A stretch of 64,000 bases of DNA, taken from contig NZ_JACJKA010000014.1 of assembly GCF_016900355.1 (NCBI RefSeq), positions 31,645-95,644 on the forward strand, written 5' to 3'. Below, in pieces: positions 1 to 7,647 of this stretch. Every line of letters begins with the position of its first letter. The stretch's first letter is position 1. Origin of the DNA: Bacteroides mediterraneensis (GTDB taxonomy: Bacteria; Bacteroidota; Bacteroidia; Bacteroidales; Bacteroidaceae). The notes below the pieces were generated by a model. It was given only the letters and a program-made list of their open reading frames with translations. It was not told the origin of the DNA and did not search any database. The position numbers and the translations under genes were made by a program.

Positions 1-60
1 CCTTCAGAGGTTCTCACAGCTTCAATACTCCTATGAAGCATACTTTCTCTCCCTGATTTT

Positions 61-774
61 TCAAAGTTTTTCAAGTATATATAAAGGGATGCCTGTATAT
101 TCGGATATTTTTTCCAGTGGAACCGAATCCTTTTTCATGGCCACTGCAATCTTTATAACGGAAGGCTGCACACGATCTTGGAACAACAAACTGGAAAGAT
201 GCTTTATAGCCTTCTGAAGTCTTTCCCGGTCCTGCTCCCGACTGAGATCCATACCACTGAATGCTGACACTCTGTTATGAAGTATCATATAATAGATTCC
301 CCCCACAAGCAATGCTGACACAGCCACGATGTCTGTATCTGAATCAGAAAATAAATCTGCAAATTTCTTGCACAAAGGAAGAGTGTGGAATTCTCTTAAC
401 TGAGCGGTACGGCGACTCGTTTCATTATCCGTGGCAATTTCCCATCTCAACAGCTCCTGCATAATCTTATTGTTCCACAAAGAATCGAAAAGATTACATA
501 GAATAGCTTCATAATCTGCTTGGTCATTTCCACCTGAAACAGGAATTTTCACCACGTCACTGAACCAATAATCAAACTTCTTGACATATTCATCGATGAA
601 CGCATTCAAGTCCTTGTATCTCCTATAAAACTGCACAGGCTCTATTTCTGCCTTCTGCATGATTCCTGTGGTAGTCAAGTGGCTGAACCCATCTTTTCGT
701 ATTAAAGCGGTAGCTGCCTCCAAAATCGATTTCTCCACGTCCTCCGCACTCCTTCTTTTTCTTCGCTTTTCCAT
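61..774 (-). CDS. TetR/AcrR-family transcriptional regulator
   Basis: A 237-residue protein with the TetR layout: a basic start, an N-terminal helix-turn-helix at about residues 10-55 (TTTGIMQKAEIEP is the recognition region, followed by YRRYKDLNAFI), then an all-helical ligand domain. Known TetR proteins repress nearby genes and release DNA on binding a small molecule; the ligand here cannot be read from sequence. The last 30 residues (around AVAMKKDSVPLEKISEYTG) form an extra tail resembling the short helical repeat found at the C-terminus of Rpn/PD-(D/E)XK proteins. The gene it controls is not evident; its 3' neighbour lies outside the window. Confidence 0.8.
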   Translation of the reverse strand: MEKRRKRRSAEDVEKSILEAATALIRKDGFSHLTTTGIMQKAEIEPVQFYRRYKDLNAFIDEYVKKFDYWFSDVVKIPVSGGNDQADYEAILCNLFDSLWNNKIMQELLRWEIATDNETSRRTAQLREFHTLPLCKKFADLFSDSDTDIVAVSALLVGGIYYMILHNRVSAFSGMDLSREQDRERLQKAIKHLSSLLFQDRVQPSVIKIAVAMKKDSVPLEKISEYTGIPLYILEKL

Positions 775-942
775 TTTATTTCAAGGCATTACTCTGTGTA
801 TTTCTTCGAATGTATTACTTAAACTTTCAAGTCGTAAAAATATCATTTTTTATTACATCTTGGCAATTTCGTCCTGACAAAATAATATTATAGAAAGAAA
901 TACCTCAAAATAACAATAACACCTGCAATCCAATAGAAAACC

Positions 943-984
943 ACAGAGGGGCCGTCTCTATAAAATCTGAGACGACCCCTCTAT
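943..984 (-). terminator. Intrinsic terminator of the phosphotransferase gene
   Basis: Fourteen-base arms at 945-958 and 969-982 pair with one mismatch and are GC-rich. Reading on the minus strand, the hairpin follows the stop codon at 1012 and is followed by a short U-rich stretch. Confidence 0.7.
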
Positions 985-1011
985 ACGTTTATCTCCTTTT
1001 AAAATCTGAAC

Positions 1012-2103
1012 TTACAGCAGCGAAGCGATATAAGCCTTCATTTCGGGAACTGCCTTACGAGCCTCCTGATACAGTTTATATTGTGCCAGTGTACGCACGT
1101 AATTATGTTCTGCATACTTCGTTTGGTAATAGGTATCTCCGTTGAGATAGTCGGCCAGGAAACGCACGGCCTGCATGTAGGGGAACAACATCACGGCATA
1201 GGGCAACATCTCAATTTCCAGCGGAGTAAGGAAACTCTTGGCCGATTCGATGTATCCCTTGGCAAAGGCCCGGAAGATGTCCATGTTGAAGTGAATCTTG
1301 TCCAAATCGGGTTCATCCTCAGGAGCGGTGTTAGCTGCAGAACGCAGGAAATCACCGAAATCAGAGAACACAAAGCTCGGCATGGTAGTGTCGAGGTCGA
1401 TGACACACAACACATGGCCGTCCTTGTCGAACAGCATATTCGATACCTTGGTGTCACAATGGCAAATGCGTTTCGGCAACTTGCCTTCACGATACAGACG
1501 TTCGGCCACGCACATCTCATCGGCATCTTTTTCAATCTCTCCTACCAATGACTGTACCTTTTCCAGACGGCCTGCAGCATTCTGGGCCACGGCCTCACGC
1601 AGTTGCTTCATACGGAACTCCATGTTATGGAAATCAGGAATCGTTTCTCCCAGTTTCTCCGGAATGTCAGCCAACATGGCCTCAAACTCACCGAACTTCA
1701 ACCCCACCAAGTAAGAAGATTCCGGCGTGACAGCTTCCAGCGTCTGTGATTCAGGAATAAACACGCATACACGCCAGTAATGTTCTCCATCGAAATAATA
1801 GGTTTTACCCTCGGCAGTAGGCAAAAAACGAAGCACCTTGCGGTCAATGTCCGTCTCATGCGCCTTTTCAAGCTTTTCCCGGATATGACGGGTCACACAC
1901 TCGATGTTGTGCTGAAGCAGTTCCACATCCTGAAAAACCTGATGGTTGATACACTGCAGAATGTAATCGAACTCTTTCGGATCTGCTGTCTGCACTTTGT
2001 AGGTCTTGTTAATCAGACCGGCTGTCAAAGGAATGATTTCCCCCACCTTTCCAATGCCTTTAAATTGTGAAATAATTTCATTAAGCGATTTCATGGTCAC
2101 CAA
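1012..2103 (-). CDS. APH-fold phosphotransferase, probably a sugar kinase (NahK-like)
   Basis: A 363-residue protein of the aminoglycoside-phosphotransferase/choline-kinase fold. The catalytic Brenner loop HCDTKVSN is at residues 215-222 and the metal-binding IDLD at 235-238. In Bacteroidetes, proteins of this length and with this motif are usually related to N-acetylhexosamine 1-kinase rather than to antibiotic-modifying enzymes; the substrate here is inferred, not shown. A TATCTTTG -7 box on the minus strand at 2187-2194 suggests a leader of about 75 bases. The gene has its own terminator, so it is probably monocistronic. Confidence 0.75.
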   Translation of the reverse strand: MVTMKSLNEIISQFKGIGKVGEIIPLTAGLINKTYKVQTADPKEFDYILQCINHQVFQDVELLQHNIECVTRHIREKLEKAHETDIDRKVLRFLPTAEGKTYYFDGEHYWRVCVFIPESQTLEAVTPESSYLVGLKFGEFEAMLADIPEKLGETIPDFHNMEFRMKQLREAVAQNAAGRLEKVQSLVGEIEKDADEMCVAERLYREGKLPKRICHCDTKVSNMLFDKDGHVLCVIDLDTTMPSFVFSDFGDFLRSAANTAPEDEPDLDKIHFNMDIFRAFAKGYIESAKSFLTPLEIEMLPYAVMLFPYMQAVRFLADYLNGDTYYQTKYAEHNYVRTLAQYKLYQEARKAVPEMKAYIASLL

Positions 2104-2246
2104 ATAAATTAGGTTTATAATATCATTTAATTAGATTCTATACTTTATACCGCATACTTTCAAAATATTCTAATTTTTATACGGTGCAAAGATAGGGAAG
2201 TTTTTACGGATAACCGCAATCCTTTCAGAATATTTTCTGCAAAATC

Positions 2247-2277
2247 TTTGCAAATTCACAGAAAGTTTATAGATTTG
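2247..2277 (+). promoter_or_regulatory. Bacteroidetes-type promoter for the TPR gene
   Basis: TTTG at 2247-2250, a 19-base spacer and TAGATTTG at 2270-2277 match the TTTG/TAnnTTTG consensus. The predicted start of transcription is about 15 bases before the ATG at 2300. Confidence 0.75.
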
Positions 2278-2299
2278 CCCCGTTAAAAAACTAAACTCT

Positions 2300-2914
2300 A
2301 TGAAAACCACCATGAAAACACTGGCACTCTTACTGATGTGCTGCTTTATTTCTGCCCTGCATGCAGAAAATATTCAACGCCCGCAAAGCGAAAATTATAT
2401 AAAAGGTGTAGAAGCGCTCAACGAAGGAGATCCTGCGACAGCTTATACCTATTTAAATGCAGAAATCAACGAACATCCAGACAACGGTTACGCACACTGC
2501 TACATGGCACTGATTTGTAACTTTTGCCAAGATACCAAACTGGCCTTGGAAGCGCTTAACTCAAGCTTGCAACTGATTCCGGAAGCCGACAAGGAATACC
2601 GTTCATTTGCACACTACTCCAGAGGTGTACTGCTTACCCAACTGAAAATGTGGGACCGCGCTGAAGAGGACTTGAACGAAGCCATCCGCCTGAATCCGCA
2701 GGACGTGGAAAACTACAAGTCACGTGCACAACTGTACCTGGAAACCGCTCGCTACGAAGAATCATTCAACGATTTGACTCATGCGCTTGAACTGGACAGC
2801 AAGGCCGACGTAAACGATTTGGTACTTCAACTTATGGCTGTAGCACCCAACAACGATTTGATGGAGCGCATCACAGCTACTTACCAACAACTTGACCAAG
2901 TCACAATCCATTAA
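2300..2914 (+). CDS. Exported tetratricopeptide-repeat protein
   Basis: A 204-residue protein with an N-terminal signal peptide (hydrophobic LALLLMCCFISALHA, cleavage probably after ALHA), then three to four TPR units from about residue 30 to 170. Characteristic TPR residues are visible in GYAHCYMALI, HYSRGVLLTQLKMWDRAEEDL and YKSRAQLYLETARYEESF. TPRs are protein-binding scaffolds, so a periplasmic adaptor role is likely, but no partner is indicated. It has its own promoter and terminator. A second in-frame ATG at 2312 is an alternative start. Confidence 0.8.
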   Translation: MKTTMKTLALLLMCCFISALHAENIQRPQSENYIKGVEALNEGDPATAYTYLNAEINEHPDNGYAHCYMALICNFCQDTKLALEALNSSLQLIPEADKEYRSFAHYSRGVLLTQLKMWDRAEEDLNEAIRLNPQDVENYKSRAQLYLETARYEESFNDLTHALELDSKADVNDLVLQLMAVAPNNDLMERITATYQQLDQVTIH

Positions 2915-2944
2915 TCACAATCCAAAGACTTGGATTGTCACCAG

Positions 2945-2977
2945 AAAGCCATCTCACCCCGTGAGATGGCTTTTTTT
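2945..2977 (+). terminator. Strong intrinsic terminator after the TPR gene
   Basis: A perfect 13-base stem (2945-2957 with 2961-2973), a three-base loop, and a run of seven T at 2971-2977. Confidence 0.9.
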
Positions 2978-2980
2978 CAG

Positions 2981-3011
2981 TTGCAGAGAAAGAAATGATT
3001 TACTACATTTG
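2981..3011 (+). promoter_or_regulatory. Bacteroidetes-type promoter for the peptide transporter
   Basis: TTG at 2981-2983, a 20-base spacer, and TACATTTG at 3004-3011, 42 bases before the ATG at 3054. Confidence 0.7.
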
Positions 3012-3053
3012 CAAAAAATCAAAATTTTCTAACATTTTATCAACAAAACAAGA

Positions 3054-4604
3054 ATGAATCGAACAAAAGGGCATCCGAAAGGACTTTATCTACTCTTCGT
3101 AACTGAGATGTGGGAACGCTTCAGTTACTACGGCATGCGCGCGCTGTTCATGCTCTACATGGTGCAGGCGTTACTTTTCGACAAGGAAACAGCTTCACAA
3201 GTATATGGCAGCTACACGGGACTGGTGTATCTCACCCCGCTCATCGGCGGTTACATTGCCGACCGCTACTGGGGCAACCGGCGGTCTATCGTGGTAGGGG
3301 CACTGACCATGGCCATCGGACAGTTTCTGCTCTTCCTCAGCGCTTGTTATTTCCATGAAGTGGCACTCGCCAAATACCTGATGTTCTGCGGACTGGGTCT
3401 GCTGATTTTAGGGAACGGCTTTTTCAAACCCAATATCTCAACCATGGTAGGACGCCTCTATACGCCCGACGACAACCGCAAGGACTCGGCCTTCACCATT
3501 TTCTATATGGGGGTAAACGTAGGCTCTACCATCGCTCCGCTGGTATGCGGACTGGTGGGCAACACGGGACATCCAGAGGACTTCAAATGGGGATTCCTTT
3601 CGGCCTGCATCGGCATGCTCTTAGGTGCAGGAGTATTCCAGCTCTTCAAGAACAAATACATCTGTGACCCTGACGGAAATCCGGTGGGTACAGCGCCACA
3701 AAAAATCGCCACCGACACCACTTCTGCCGAAGGAAATACACAGAAAAAGACAACCACCGGACGCACCATCCTGATGATTGGCAGTACCTTAATCCTGACC
3801 CTTCTTTTCTCAGTCAACTGGGGTGCGGAGGGCAGTGCCCTCTTTGCCGGAGCCGACTGGATTGGCTCGCTGATTTATGCTACGGCCATCGTGATGCCAA
3901 TCTTTATCATCACCGACCACTCACTGACCCGGCATGAGAAAGTGCGCATCGGCGTGATTTACATCATTGCTTTCTTCGTCATCTTCTTCTGGGCAGCCTA
4001 CGAACAGGCAGGGGCTTCCCTCACCTTCTTCGCCGACGAACAGACCGACCGCCACATCGGCAGTTGGGAAATGCCGGCAGCCTACTTCCAGTCGTTCAAC
4101 CCCATCATGATTGTCACGCTGGCCCCGATTTTTGCCGCCGTATGGTCGTTCTTAGGCAAAAAAGGCATCGAACCGAGCTCTCCGCGCAAGCAGGCCATCG
4201 GACTGGGACTGCTGGCCTTAGGCTACCTGTTCATTGCTTTCGGAGTGAAAAACGTGGAACCTGGCGTGAAGGTCAGCATGGTATGGCTCACCGGCCTCTA
4301 CCTGATTCATACCATGGGCGAACTTTGCTTGGCTCCCATCGGCCTCTCGCTGGTCTACAAACTCTCGCCCGCCCGTTTCTCTTCCCTGCTGATGGGCGTG
4401 TGGTACCTCAGTACCTCGGCGGCCAACAAATTTGCCGGACTGCTGAGCGGTTACTATCCGGAGCAGGGAGTGAGCAAGAGTTTCATGGGCTATCCGATTG
4501 AAAACCTGTTCGACTTCTTCATGCTCTTTGTCTTCATGAGCGGGGCAGCCGCTGTGATTCTTTTCCTGCTCTCCGGCAAGCTCAAGAAAATGATGGAAGT
4601 GTAA
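3054..4604 (+). CDS. POT/PTR-family proton-dependent oligopeptide transporter
   Basis: A 516-residue inner-membrane protein of the proton-coupled oligopeptide transporter family (DtpT-like). The family signature ExxERFSYYG is at the N-terminus (TEMWERFSYYGMRALF), and a second family motif lies around FTIFYMGVNVGSTIAPL, just after TM4-5. About 14 hydrophobic segments are visible, which is the usual bacterial number, with a central cytoplasmic linker around residues 205-235. It imports di- and tripeptides with protons. It stands alone between a terminator and a gene-free stretch. Confidence 0.9.
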   Translation: MNRTKGHPKGLYLLFVTEMWERFSYYGMRALFMLYMVQALLFDKETASQVYGSYTGLVYLTPLIGGYIADRYWGNRRSIVVGALTMAIGQFLLFLSACYFHEVALAKYLMFCGLGLLILGNGFFKPNISTMVGRLYTPDDNRKDSAFTIFYMGVNVGSTIAPLVCGLVGNTGHPEDFKWGFLSACIGMLLGAGVFQLFKNKYICDPDGNPVGTAPQKIATDTTSAEGNTQKKTTTGRTILMIGSTLILTLLFSVNWGAEGSALFAGADWIGSLIYATAIVMPIFIITDHSLTRHEKVRIGVIYIIAFFVIFFWAAYEQAGASLTFFADEQTDRHIGSWEMPAAYFQSFNPIMIVTLAPIFAAVWSFLGKKGIEPSSPRKQAIGLGLLALGYLFIAFGVKNVEPGVKVSMVWLTGLYLIHTMGELCLAPIGLSLVYKLSPARFSSLLMGVWYLSTSAANKFAGLLSGYYPEQGVSKSFMGYPIENLFDFFMLFVFMSGAAAVILFLLSGKLKKMMEV

Positions 4605-5044
4605 ACGCGAAACCTATTGTAAAGACTATATACCCAGCGAAACAAGCCGTCCTCTGTCTGAAAACGAGTTTGTTTCCACATAGAAAAAACATCCCGCTGA
4701 TTGGCTGGAAAAGAAGCACAGCCAGGTGAAAAATGGCTTGGCGAAAACAGAAATCTGATTGCGCAAAGCTTACAAGAAAACCTTCCGCTTTTCATTCCCT
4801 GAAATAAAGGTGAAAAGCAGAAGGTTTTCCTGCTAAATATTCAATTCTCTCGGTTATCGCGGAAGCGGTTGAAGGCGATGACTCCAGAAACACAAAGAAC
4901 AAAGAGAACCATAAAACAATCAGCAAAGTAAAGTCAAACTTGCCACGATTTACTACAGGACACAAAAAAGGCCGCCCCAGATTTGATTCTGAGACAGCCT
5001 TGTAAGATTGTATTTCCTTTCCGGAAGATTCCTTCCGAAACAGC
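4605..5044. other. Gene-free stretch with a long inverted repeat and a terminator
   Basis: I see no credible gene in these 440 bases. They hold an 18-base inverted repeat at 4776-4793 and 4812-4829 with a single mismatch (a G-U pair on the minus strand), and near the right end a hairpin at 4968-5001 followed on the minus strand by U residues, which terminates the TlpA-like gene. The long repeat has no U tract, so it is not an obvious terminator itself. Confidence 0.6.
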
Positions 5045-6145
5045 TTATTTCATCAGTTCCGCCAGTTTGGCTTCCAGGTCTTCTCCACGCAGGTCGCGTG
5101 CCACGATGGTTCCGTCTTTTGAAACTAGCAACGTAGCCGGGATGGCACGAATGCCATAAAGTCCGGCAGCTTCACATTGCCAGCCCTTCAGGTCAGACAT
5201 CTGCGGCCAAGTGATGTTCAGGTCCTTGATAGCCTTCTTCCAGCTTTCGGCATTGTTGTCCAAAGAAACGCCCACGATACCGAAACCTTTTGCCTTGTAT
5301 TTGGCATAAGCAGCCACTACATTCGGCATTTCCATACGGCAAGGTCCGCACCAGCTGGCCCAGAAATCAATCAGTGTATAGTTGTTGGCAGCCACGAAAT
5401 CCGACAGCTTCACCGGATTGCCTTCCGGCGTATTCAGGGTGAAATCAATAAATTTCTGTCCTACAGCCGTCTTGGCTACCGTTTCCATATATTCCTTCAA
5501 TGCCTTCACTCTCTCGTCGTTAGCAAAAGCAGCCGGAATCTTCTCCACCAACGGTTTTACCTTGTCCACTTCGAAAGAAGAGCTGAACATGGTCAGCAAC
5601 TGTACACCAGCTGCACTACCGATATTCTCAGACACCAGCTGATAGATACGATCCAATCCTTCGGTTTCCTTCTGGTCGAGTACCTTCATGATAGAATCCT
5701 GCTGTGCTTCTGTGAGCAGGGTATCAGCTTTAGCTTTCTGATACATCTCATTCATTTCCTTACCGATACGCTGGTATTCATCCATGAAATTCTGATAAGT
5801 ATCATTATTAGGAGTACCTGACACACGGCTTTCGTTCGGAGACAGATTTACCTGAATGTTTCCTTTTTCTACAAATACCATGGCAGCCATACGGGTATCG
5901 CCCTTCATGTAAGTCACGTAACGAGATAAGGCAACTGAATCCGGATTACCCTTAAACTCAAAAGTTCCGTTTTTCACTACGACAGAATCGAGGGCTTCAA
6001 AACCTTCCTCCGTCTGTTTCTGCAAGAACACGGTGTCGCCGTCGGCTGCACCTTCGGCAGTACCTTTGATGGTAAAGCCTGCCTTTTCCTGACAAGCAGC
6101 CAAAGACATCAGTCCGGCTGCAGCAAATACTACAAATTTTTTCAT
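5045..6145 (-). CDS. TlpA-family thioredoxin-like lipoprotein with DUF4369-type N-domain
   Basis: A 366-residue protein. I start it at 6145 because MKKFVVFAAAGLMSLAAC is a lipoprotein signal with a lipobox (LAAC), and because a minus-strand TATCTTTG box at 6187-6194 lies inside the longer reading frame that begins at 6289. After a beta-rich N-terminal domain (about residues 20-110, DUF4369-like) and a helical linker comes a thioredoxin fold with the active site WCGPC at residue 265. Such proteins act in the periplasm as membrane-anchored thiol-disulfide reductases; the reductant and substrates are unknown here. Confidence 0.87.
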   Translation of the reverse strand: MKKFVVFAAAGLMSLAACQEKAGFTIKGTAEGAADGDTVFLQKQTEEGFEALDSVVVKNGTFEFKGNPDSVALSRYVTYMKGDTRMAAMVFVEKGNIQVNLSPNESRVSGTPNNDTYQNFMDEYQRIGKEMNEMYQKAKADTLLTEAQQDSIMKVLDQKETEGLDRIYQLVSENIGSAAGVQLLTMFSSSFEVDKVKPLVEKIPAAFANDERVKALKEYMETVAKTAVGQKFIDFTLNTPEGNPVKLSDFVAANNYTLIDFWASWCGPCRMEMPNVVAAYAKYKAKGFGIVGVSLDNNAESWKKAIKDLNITWPQMSDLKGWQCEAAGLYGIRAIPATLLVSKDGTIVARDLRGEDLEAKLAELMK

Positions 6146-6221
6146 CTTGTTATTATAGGTTTTATTCCGATTTGAAAATAACGGGGCAAAGATAATCGTT
6201 TCAAAGGAAATGCCTCCATTT

Positions 6222-6905
6222 TTACAAAAGAAAAAACAGACAGCAAAGCAGATAAGCACCCCGACACACTTCGTCGGGCACTCCAGCATAGTGTGTCAAA
6301 CCACTGAAGTCCAAGGAAGAGAAGAACAGAGTGATAAAAAGCAGCACTACGAAGTACGTACCCCTACACTTGTAGAAATAAGCCATGCCTTCCACCACAT
6401 CGCGGTCGCTCAAATAAGAATCAGAAGCAAAACCATACACAATGGCCGGCAGGGCTATACCCAACGAGCATACTCCCCACAGCCCGTCGGCCAGCGGAGA
6501 ACCCGCCAACGTACCGATAGCACTGCGCACCAAGTTCCACGGCCCGAAAGCTAATAGAGCACAAAGTGCCACATAGCCCAAAAAAGTCATCGCCGCCAGT
6601 CCCAGTGCCCGCTTCTCCTTGCGGGAAAACTTGCGTGTACCGTCCGCTATTCTCCGGCAGGCATTTCCCAGTCCGGAATGCACAAACAGCCCTACCCCGA
6701 AAAACAGACACACCACCGCCTGAAACACAGGCGAAAGAATGTAGTCGTCAAGCAGGGTACGCAACAGCCACCGCAGCCCTTCGTCACTCAAAAGGCTGCG
6801 CACTCCCTCCCATTCATAAATACTGCCCGCCCACGACAACAGGGCTGTAAGCAGAAACAGCAACAGGAAGCATGTAGCCGGATGCAGACTGAATTTATTC
6901 TTCAT
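6222..6905 (-). CDS. Integral membrane protein of unknown function
   Basis: A 227-residue protein starting at MKNKFSLHPATC, whose ATG overlaps the end of the response-regulator gene by 11 bases; a longer frame would start at 6944 inside that gene. About five to six hydrophobic stretches are visible (TCFLLLFLLTALLSW, VFQAVVCLFFGVGLFV, MTFLGYVALCALLAFG, GVCSLGIALPAIVYGF, YFVVLLFITLFFS, YLLCCLFFLL). I do not recognise a family. The overlap implies translational coupling to the two-component genes, so it may be an output or partner of that system. Confidence 0.65.
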   Translation of the reverse strand: MKNKFSLHPATCFLLLFLLTALLSWAGSIYEWEGVRSLLSDEGLRWLLRTLLDDYILSPVFQAVVCLFFGVGLFVHSGLGNACRRIADGTRKFSRKEKRALGLAAMTFLGYVALCALLAFGPWNLVRSAIGTLAGSPLADGLWGVCSLGIALPAIVYGFASDSYLSDRDVVEGMAYFYKCRGTYFVVLLFITLFFSSLDFSGLTHYAGVPDEVCRGAYLLCCLFFLL

Positions 6906-7617
6906 CAGGTTCCAGGTTATCAATGTCAAGGATGCGGAGTTCAAAAGCCCTGGTTACCAGCCGGCAGGCATTCACCCCCGTCCGTTCATCAGGACGGAAC
7001 AAACGATTCACCAGTTCGTTCTGTCGCTTCTCGATAGATTTCACACCGAAAGGCATCCCCTTCAAGTTCGTAATCATTTCCTTGGTATATCCCAGTGCCA
7101 GGTGACGCAGCAAACGTTCGTCGTATTCGTCAATATCATAGTCGATGATAGCCTCCTGTCGACGCTGTTCCACCTCGACCGTCTGCATGAAGCGGGCCAC
7201 GATTTTTTCGAGTATCGGCTCGTTGAACACCAGTTTCTTGCCGTCCATCACCGCCTGTACGTCGGTCGCCGTCAGCAGTTCGCCCGTTTTCAGGATAATA
7301 CCTACGGCACCAGCCCGAAGCGCATCCACCCACAGCTTCTCATTCAGAATCTCTCCAGTAAAAATGAGCACCTTCAGTTCAGGACGTTCCCGGTGCAGAC
7401 GGGCACAAATTTCCACGCCGATGGTGGTAGAGCCCCCTAAGCCCAAGTCGAGCAGTACCATGTCGGGCGTACATGTTTCCATCAGTTTCCAGAACTCCTC
7501 CTCGGTCATGGCCGTACCAATCACCTCGGCATTCGGTATCTCGTGACGGAAAATCTCTTCCGTTCCTTTCAACTCCAGTTTGACATCTTCTACGATGACT
7601 ACCTTAAACTTCTCCAT
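6895..7617 (-). CDS. Response regulator with C-terminal HTH-like domain
   Basis: A 240-residue protein. The receiver domain (about residues 1-125) has the acidic pair ED at residues 10-11, the phospho-acceptor Asp in MVLLDLGLGG, the Thr of IFTGE and the Lys of ILKTGE. The C-terminal part (about 155-225) contains LLRHLALGYTKEMI and GVKSIEKRQNELVNRL, which looks like a LuxR/FixJ-type DNA-binding helix set. It lies 30 bases downstream of the giant sensor kinase and is almost certainly its partner. It is most likely a transcription factor. Confidence 0.82.
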   Translation of the reverse strand: MEKFKVVIVEDVKLELKGTEEIFRHEIPNAEVIGTAMTEEEFWKLMETCTPDMVLLDLGLGGSTTIGVEICARLHRERPELKVLIFTGEILNEKLWVDALRAGAVGIILKTGELLTATDVQAVMDGKKLVFNEPILEKIVARFMQTVEVEQRRQEAIIDYDIDEYDERLLRHLALGYTKEMITNLKGMPFGVKSIEKRQNELVNRLFRPDERTGVNACRLVTRAFELRILDIDNLEPDEE

Positions 7618-7647
7618 ATTATCTTGACTTTATATTTTTTCAATCGG

